Shown in pieces: positions 57,035-64,000 of a stretch of 64,000 nt of DNA. The translations under genes were made by a program, and so were the position numbers. Under the pieces are notes generated by a model. That model was not told the DNA's origin and did not search any database. It saw nothing but the letters and a program-made list of their open reading frames with translations. The DNA lies in assembly GCA_035578905.1 (NCBI GenBank), contig JAQJVL010000109.1, forward strand, positions 2,238,232 through 2,302,231, read 5' to 3'. This DNA comes from Stictocephala bisonia (lineage: Eukaryota; Arthropoda; Insecta; Hemiptera; Membracidae). Numbering within the stretch: the stretch's first letter is position 1; each line of letters starts with the position of its first letter.

Positions 57035-58955
57035 CTATCTCTTAAAACTAAAAGTCAATGACAGCCATAATATGTGAATGCGGTTCGTGATTGACCACTA
57101 TCGTATTTGTTTCTTCTCTCTTCCTATAAAACCATAAGTAGTACAAATGACAGCACTATTAAATTTGACATATGAAGTTATATGATCGTGATATTTATTT
57201 CTTCTCTCTTCGTAAACCTAAGTAGTCTATGACAGAGACACTATATTTGACATAAGAAAGTCTATTTGACCGTCGTATTTATTTCTTCTCTCTTCCTAAA
57301 CACCTAAGTAGGCAATGACAAGCAAAATATTTGACATAAGTAGTGAATTGAACTCGTATTTGGTTTTCTGTCTTCAAAGAACCCTAAGTAGTACAATGGC
57401 GAGCACTATATTTGAAATAAGAGTAGTGATTGCCTCGTATTTTTTCCTCTCTCTCCCTAAACCCTAAGAAGGCAATGAACTAGCACTGTATTCGTCAGAA
57501 TTAGTGATTGAGTCGTATTTATGTTTCCTCTTCTCTTCCTATATCACAAAGAATGTCTAATTACAGCAATATACTTTAAATATGTAGTTATTGTACGTTC
57601 GGCATTTATTTCTCTCTCTTATCCTAAACCACTAAAAGTAGTCAATGATAGAATATATTTGACTTAAGTAGTGATTGACCCTCGTATTTATTCACCTCTC
57701 ACGTCTCCTAAACCCTAAGACAAGTCAATGACTCGTCTGTTATTCGACAGAATTAGCTGATGGACCGTCGTATTTATTTCCTCTCTCTCCTAATCAAAGA
57801 AAGTCAATGTACAGAACTATCATTTAACATAAAGTAGTTAATAGGCGTCGTATTTATTTCCTCTCTCTTACCCTAAACCCTAAGTAGTCATGGCCAGCAC
57901 TATATTTGACAATATAGTATTGATTGTCATCGTATATTATTTCCTCTTCTCTCCATAAACCCTCTAAGTTCGTCTCAATGGTACAGCATTGTATTTGGAT
58001 CATAAGTAGTGATTGTCGGATCGTATTATTTCCTCTCTCTCCCTAATCTTAAGTACGTCAATGACTGCATTGTATTATGACATAAGTAGGGATGGACATA
58101 GTATTTATTTCGCCTCATCTATCCCTAAACCCTAAGTAGTCAATGACAGATTGTATTTGACAATAAAAGTAGTGTATTGACGTCGATATTTGTTTCTTCT
58201 GTTTTCCTAAACCATAATTAGTCTGTATTTACAGACATTGTATTTGACATAAGTAGTGATTGACGGTCGTATTTTGTTTCTTCTGTTTTCTACTAAAACC
58301 ATAATTAGTCAATTGAATCTTTGTATTTGACATAAGTATGTGATTTGGGAGTCCGTCGTATTTGTTTCTTCTGCTTTCCTCTAGAAGATCCATAATCTAG
58401 TCTCAATGACAGCATTGTAGTTAGACAAATAAGTAGTGAATTTGGACGTTGTCGTATTTGTTTCTTCTGCTTGTCCTAAACCATAGATTAGTCTAATGAC
58501 AGACATTGTATTAGACATAAGTTGTGATTGGACGTTCGTATTTCGTTCTTCTTCTGTTTTCACTTAACCATAATTAGTCATGGAAGCTAGCTATTGTATT
58601 GTGACATAAGTAGTTACTGACATCGTATTTATTTCCTCTCATCTTCCATAAACCCTAAAGTAGTCAAGGATCAGACAGTATTTGAATCATAAGTAGTTAA
58701 TGACTTCGTATTTATTTACCTCTCTCTTCTAAACCCTAAAAAAGTAGTCTAATGACAGGCACTGTATTTGACTAAGTAGTGAGTGGACTCGTCGTATTTG
58801 TTTCTGCTGTCTTCCTAACCCTAAGTAGTTCAATGAAAGCATTGTATTTTGAATATAGGAAGATCTGATTTGACGTCTCGTTATTTATTTCTCATCTCTC
58901 ATCTCATTCCCATCATACGTCACTGTATGACATCTCGAGGCAAGTGATTGGTACG
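57035..58955 (+). repeat. satellite array, about 80-bp unit, about 22-24 copies
   Basis: Each unit has a pyrimidine block (TCGTATTTATTTCCTCTCTC), then CCTAAACCCTAAGTAGTCAA, then TGACAGCACTGTATTTGACA and TAAGTAGTGATTGAC. My reconstruction of the shared unit is about 78 bp. I counted 22 TCGTATTT-type starts from 57101 to about 58875, an average spacing of about 84, so small insertions inflate the units. No frame is kept across units. Confidence 0.9.
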
Positions 58956-61164
58956 TACCGTAATAATTCTCAAAGGTTGTTTCAAAACCCTGGTTATAGT
59001 GTAATGAATTTGACTGGCAAATTTATTCATGACCATTCTTGAACTTCGGACTCCAATTTTTATTGAAATGCAGTTTAAACGGGAAAAGAGATAGCGTGCG
59101 CTTTGCCTTATGTGAGCCATTATTATGTATTTATGTGCATGATTTACCATATATGTCTCATCAATTACATATTTACATCATACTTTCCATGACCAATAAA
59201 TTGTATGTTGATTTACTGGTTTTACTGTTTGGCAAAATAGCCGATCTTTGATTTTACAACGTTATCAAAGATAGATTTAAATGTAGTAATTAATACCATA
59301 CAATGACACCACACACTGTTTTACATTTCATTGAAACATCACTTATAAAAAAAGGTTCTATCGAATACATATTGTTATCAAATAACCTATTACAATAATT
59401 AGTTAGAAAACTGAGAATATTAAGTCTCACTCGTTAAAAAAAAATTATGCTTGGTTTCTTTTGGATTTACTTTGATGCTAGATTGCATTTAAAATTTTCC
59501 CTGAGTAATATTGAAAAAAAAAATTCAATCAAAAAGCATTTTTAACGAAAGGAAGGATTTATTTAAGTGAAGATTGAGAACAAAAATTGATGCACTAAAA
59601 ATTGACTCCAGGCGTCTAAAACAATTTTAATTGTAATGCTGATAACATCAATTCATCTGACCACAGTGTAATAACACATAGCGTAATATAATCCTCACAC
59701 TAATGGCCTCACGAGATGGTTGGATTAGTTTATGCATTTTAGTCTCAAAATCAGGTCGTTGCTGAACCGGTAACGTTAACAGCGGTATTTGGATTAATAC
59801 AGTCTATCTCGCGTTAGAATACCGGCCAGGATTGTAGCACCCCATACTGATTCACAGAGTTTTCCAGTTGTACCCACATTTCCCTACAACGTCATCTCAG
59901 CCAAATTCTCAATATCAACTGGCAGTGAACACATTCATAGTCCAGTGAGTCATCTACAAAATTGGAGATATATTCGTTGTGTTTGATATAATATTTGGGA
60001 TTGCGTAACATCTAAAACGTATACGTATATGATTACTTTTTGTACCTATTTTAACATCTCATTTTTAAGGCAATTAATAAAAGGATGTATGATGATTTTA
60101 TATGCAGTTTTATGGTGATTTCATAACTTTTTCTGTAACAATCTAACTATAAGGATATATGTTTTGTCCAATATGCACTTTTTACTAAATAAAATTTGTT
60201 AACTTAGGGGACACCACCTGCACGCTTCGCAATGTCGAAATCCCTGTCACTCGCTTGCGATCGTTACACTCTACAAGCCTAGGCCTCGCCCAGGTGACTT
60301 TTTGACTACAAATTAGTAGTAGGTTAGTGTATACAACGTAAAATCGACAATACTATATTTATTTACACGTATCTCAACTCACACGTAATTTACGTATTGA
60401 CTACCTAATCTTATTAGTTTAATAACACCCGATGCTATTTACTTAGCAATTTTAAAAGTATAGTCATTGCCACTGTTTTTATATTAACAATCTGAATATT
60501 AATTAAATAAATAAAGAACTTGATATTTTAGTCGGAGCAATACTGTTGTCTGCTCTTTCATGGTTAATCTATACAATCTATTTGGTTATGTTAGCATTAT
60601 GTTTATGCTGCTCCAGCTGGTCAATTAAAATTTAACTCGTGTAAAAGATAATTTATAATTGCAACTTTGAACACCAGTTTAAGTAAACTTTATGGGAGTG
60701 TCAAATAGTCTGCTCCATTACGATTGTAACAGAAACATAAAATTATCTTTTAAATATACAAGGTCATCGGAAATCGATCATCGGTGTGATTAAGTTCAGA
60801 AAGTGAGTGAACTAAAGTGAACCCGATTTTTTTTAATATATAGTGATAATCGACTGAAGCTTTTATTCACGATGTTCATAAAAATAACCATTCAAGACCT
60901 TCGAGGTATGGTTTGGTTACTGTAACACGGAGAAAACTCAGAAACGTCAACTGTACTGCTATGCCTCTTTAATTGTGTTTTTAAAATATATAATACTACA
61001 TTGTATCTTTAAAATACCTCAAGAAAGCATCTTCAAACAGGGTAGGAATCTTTCAAAAAAGGTACTCAAAAGCTGAAATACATCGCAGATTTTCTAGGAA
61101 AACAGGTTTACTACGGCATTTTTAAGAATAATCATTATTTAGACTGTATTAGTTGTTAATACCT
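58956..61164. other. non-coding DNA with a short GC-richer patch
   Basis: About 60210-60300 is less AT-rich and has several CpG, but no frame or motif is recognisable. The rest is AT-rich with nothing recognised. Confidence 0.35.
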
Positions 61165-61560
61165 CAATTGGCTTAAAATAGCCACAACATTAGCCTGCAC
61201 TATATTACAAACTGCCACAATATTAGCATGCACTGTATTACAAACTGCCACAACATTAGCTTGCACTGTATTACACACTGCCACAACTATTTTGCACTTT
61301 GCTCTCGTATTACAAACTGCCATTAATCTATTAGACATGGACACTCATTCTTTACTCAAACTGCCACAAACTCATTTGCATGCACTGTATTACAATAGGC
61401 CTCAAAACTCAATTAGCATGCACTAAATTATCTAAAAACTGCCACAACATTTGCAGTGGCAGCTGGATAATTAACAGAAACATGACATACAAACATTTAG
61501 CATGAATCTAGATCATTACAAACGTGCCACTAAACAAACATTGCAGCACTATGTTACGCA
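61165..61560 (+). repeat. 33-bp minisatellite, about 10 units
   Basis: The unit is ACTGCCACAACATTAGCATG plus CACTGTATTACAA. The first three or so units are regular and the later ones carry insertions. Because 33 is a multiple of three, a minus-strand frame with an 11-residue repeat appears (61156-61344). It is not called as a gene. Confidence 0.9.
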
Positions 61561-62034
61561 CAAACATTACCAACTTATTAGTTATTAATCATCCAAAGCT
61601 AGTAATCTTTGTACGATCTTTTAGGAAATAAATTGTTAATTTGTTGTGTATCGATTATTAAAATTGTTTTCAGTAGAAGTTGATAGGCTACTCTATCATT
61701 ACGTAGATCTTATTATTTAATCAAGAACGTTTCGAGTCTTCGATTATAATCTCTTATGTGGGCTATTAAGTTAAGATTATTATAAATTTGGTAAAATCAC
61801 TTAGAGAAAAGACAATACTGAAAGCTAGCGTTTTATAGCATATGTTCAAAGAAGACTTTTGTCTTAGTTTTCACGTAGTAATCATATGTACTGCAATTCT
61901 CGAAATGGTTTGTTATTATTATCAATATTTAAGACGTCAGATCTGTCATAGATATGGGACGATTTATGTCTGTGAGGCGATTGAGTTTTCATATAACAGT
62001 TGATACTATTTCTTCAGAAGAGCTATTTTTCAAA
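61561..62034. other. AT-rich intergenic DNA
   Basis: Nothing recognised. Confidence 0.4.
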
Positions 62035-62295
62035 AGGTCGCATATATCGCTATAGGGGAAACTAATGAACCTACAGCTTTACGTGGAATTCCGAATCACG
62101 TAGTTATCGAACTAATTTTCAGCTAAACTGAAAAGCACTCTATGACTCATACTTTTCACTTTCTTCCTACTCAACATCTGAATATGACTACCATCCCAAC
62201 ATGGACACCCCAAGACTTTCTCTAGTAGTGTCTATGTGCGATCGGGCTAACCATTGAGCGCGCCAACCGCTGTCGGTATTTAAGAGGTAACAGAG
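62035..62295 (-). mobile_element. SINE-B, noisy minus-strand copy
   Basis: The reverse complement shows TTGGCGCGCTCAATGGTTAG (the best box-A-like head of the family), GGGGTGTCCATGTTGGGATG and CCACGTAAAGCTGTAGG. Confidence 0.7.
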
Positions 62296-63519
62296 CACAT
62301 TGTGAAACCCTATCGCCAACAATAGATCCACAAACACGGTTGATCCACCAAGGTAGCTGGGTTGTTTTGTGAAACACTGTTATTTCTAAATATGTCCGTT
62401 ATGGAGTTATTCTGGCTACGGTTTGGTACATAAAGTTAATACCCTTCTGTATTGTATAGTTGATTAAGGGTAGTTTAAAAGTGTCTTATATGTTTCTTTG
62501 GTTCTCTTCCTATATGATTTAGTTAGACTGCGTTATTTATAATATAAATTAGGGGGAACTGTGCCTGAGCGATCGTAAGGTACTTCTATGATCTGAGCAG
62601 ACTTTGTTCATAGGTTTATTGATCGTTAAAGATCAAGAGTAACCTGGAGTAAAGATTTTTTTTATATGGACAGGTCGAGGTCAACTGTCACGAGTCATTC
62701 ATTATAGGAATATCATTTTCTTGCACATATGGATGTTCGGATGTTACCTGGTCAGCACTTCATGCACCCAATTGTTTAATTGAAAATACTAGCTAACACT
62801 TCTGAGATATTACATTTTCGTTCAAGAGCTCCTTTTAGTTTATATCCCCTTAAAGTTATATTGTGTCTCATTTGTTAACAGCAAAGTTAAGCTATGTAGC
62901 CCTCTATAAAACTTACATATAGTACACCAAAGGCTTTACGCGTCTTGTCTCAAAAACCATGGGGAGCTAGCTAGGGGTTCAAATCTGTTTTTGTCTAACT
63001 TCGGAGACATCGAACATAGTCCATGTTTTCGTTTCGCAGTAACTTAGCCTCTTAGTACGGCTGCTCCAATTCGTATATAAAGACGGGAGATAAGATTTTC
63101 CAATCATGTATGTCATTATTTTTCGATAAAAACATTTTGATGTAGATCTTTGGATAATCATGCTAAAGTAGCCATAAACACTATTTTAATGTGTGATTAA
63201 CTCTCACATTCAGCTGGTTTATTACCTGCATCAGCCCACTTTGGCAGCTTGTGAATCAAATTGGGGCTGTTTTAATTGGCGTAGTGGAGTAAGCTAAGTG
63301 GGGGTTTAGAATGAACGGGTTAGAATGGAAGCCCTCTTAAAATTTATACGAATTATTTGTAGACCCTGAAATCTATCAGCTGACGCGTGTTTATGGCACT
63401 CTCAGGAGAGTTTAAACATCGAAAAAATATCTAAACATTTGTAGAATTGCGAGTTTGTGATGGTTTGTTGATTACATATACAATCTGAGTGCAGATTCAT
63501 CAAACGTTTGGTACACTAT
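62296..63519. other. AT-rich intergenic DNA
   Basis: Nothing firm. 63330-63420 resembles part of 3400-3480 weakly (ATCAGCTGA followed by similar words). Confidence 0.35.
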
Positions 63520-63660
63520 GTATTTGACTTGTAACAATGGACTAAATCGCACCTCTACTCACATCATATTCATTCGAAAGAAATTCCAGTACTTAGTCCA
63601 CAAATCTTGACGCTCGCTCGGCCTCTTCATAGAAATGGAATACATAAATTGCTCTATTTC
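63520..63660 (+). mobile_element. SINE-B 3' end, noisy
   Basis: GTAACAATGGACTAAATCGC, CTCACATCATATTCATTCGA and a short 3' region resemble the end of the 39-kb copy. Confidence 0.45.
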
Positions 63661-63974
63661 CTTTGTTTTAATACTCAACTACATAGCTTTTTTTAATGCA
63701 GGCTGATGACTATGGTTCTACCCACTTTTTAGCAAGAAGGAAAATGTACGTTAATTGTTCCTTATATGCTAGTGTTAAATCATTTCGTGTTCAGTTGTAG
63801 ATTCGATTGTTAGTATTGATAAGCATTTCACAGTTATATAGCGATGAATGATAGAAAGAACTCTAGGAAAACCTCATCCATCACTATTGATAAACGTAAC
63901 TTAATAAAATACAGCTGAAGAAACTTATTATGTAAAGTACTTGATTATATATATACTCATTAACTTTAAGGGGA
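63661..63974. other. AT-rich intergenic DNA
   Basis: Nothing recognised. Confidence 0.4.
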
Positions 63975-63976
63975 TC

Positions 63977-64000
63977 ACACACGTCATCCCTGGCGTGGAT
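63977..64000 (+). repeat. start of a sixth R1 copy, cut by the window end
   Basis: CACACACGTCATCCC and GCGTGGAT match the beginning of the R1 core (CACACGTCATCCCCCACGAC in copy 2). Only about 24 bases are visible. Confidence 0.45.

Noticed and set aside
57035..58955. CRISPR array
   Set aside because: Whole units of about 80 bp repeat without unique spacers, no cas genes are present and the setting is an animal genome. It is a satellite.
57035..58955. Plant-type telomere repeat (CCCTAAA)
   Set aside because: CCTAAACCCTAA occurs only once per 80-bp unit and never as a continuous run.
1..64000. A novel host defence or biosynthetic gene system
   Set aside because: I looked on both strands for clustered coding frames or exons and found none besides the retrotransposon and the LINE remnant. 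The window does not support such a claim.

Overview
This is AT-rich animal DNA, most likely from an insect. It holds a BEL/Pao LTR retrotransposon (a metazoan-only class), a CR1/Jockey-type LINE, tRNA-derived SINE-like repeats, long palindromes and a short run of CCTAA repeats (TTAGG on the other strand, the arthropod-type telomere unit). I cannot name the species. I see no host protein-coding gene, exon series, rRNA, functional tRNA or CRISPR array. Apart from one long frame, the open frames are short and look like chance frames in AT-rich or repetitive DNA.

The main feature is a 7,011-bp BEL/Pao element at 23374-30384. It has 899-bp LTRs that differ at 7 positions, a 5-bp target duplication (GACTC), a primer-binding site matching tRNA-Tyr, a polypurine tract and one uninterrupted Gag-Pol frame of 1,280 codons. 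That frame joins the end of the reverse transcriptase/A17 region directly to the last part of the integrase. RNase H and most of the integrase catalytic core are missing without any frameshift, so this copy looks recently moved but unable to integrate by itself.

Layout. 1-8 kb: AT-rich DNA with a 123-bp assembly gap and a nested palindrome cluster at 2794-3230. 8-10.4 kb: an old 2.26-kb element or repeat pair with roughly 250-bp inverted ends. 10-23 kb: scattered copies of several short repeat families, SINE-like units, and a 910-bp foldback element at 18810-19719. 23.4-30.4 kb: the BEL/Pao element. 30-46 kb: second copies of the same repeat families, CCACCC-type minisatellites, a SINE interrupted by another repeat, a minus-strand LINE remnant with an FADD reverse transcriptase motif, and a 248-bp hairpin MITE. 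From about 46.4 kb to the end, repeats known from the left part recur with many small insertions, and tandem arrays are irregular in the same way. This suggests uncorrected long-read sequence. That part holds a satellite of about 80 bp per unit (57035-58955), three minisatellite or low-complexity arrays and degraded SINE copies.

The window is therefore a transposon graveyard with one young retrotransposon. Family letters used in the entries (R1, C, D, E, F, G, H, SINE-A, SINE-B) are local labels for repeats seen at least twice in this window.
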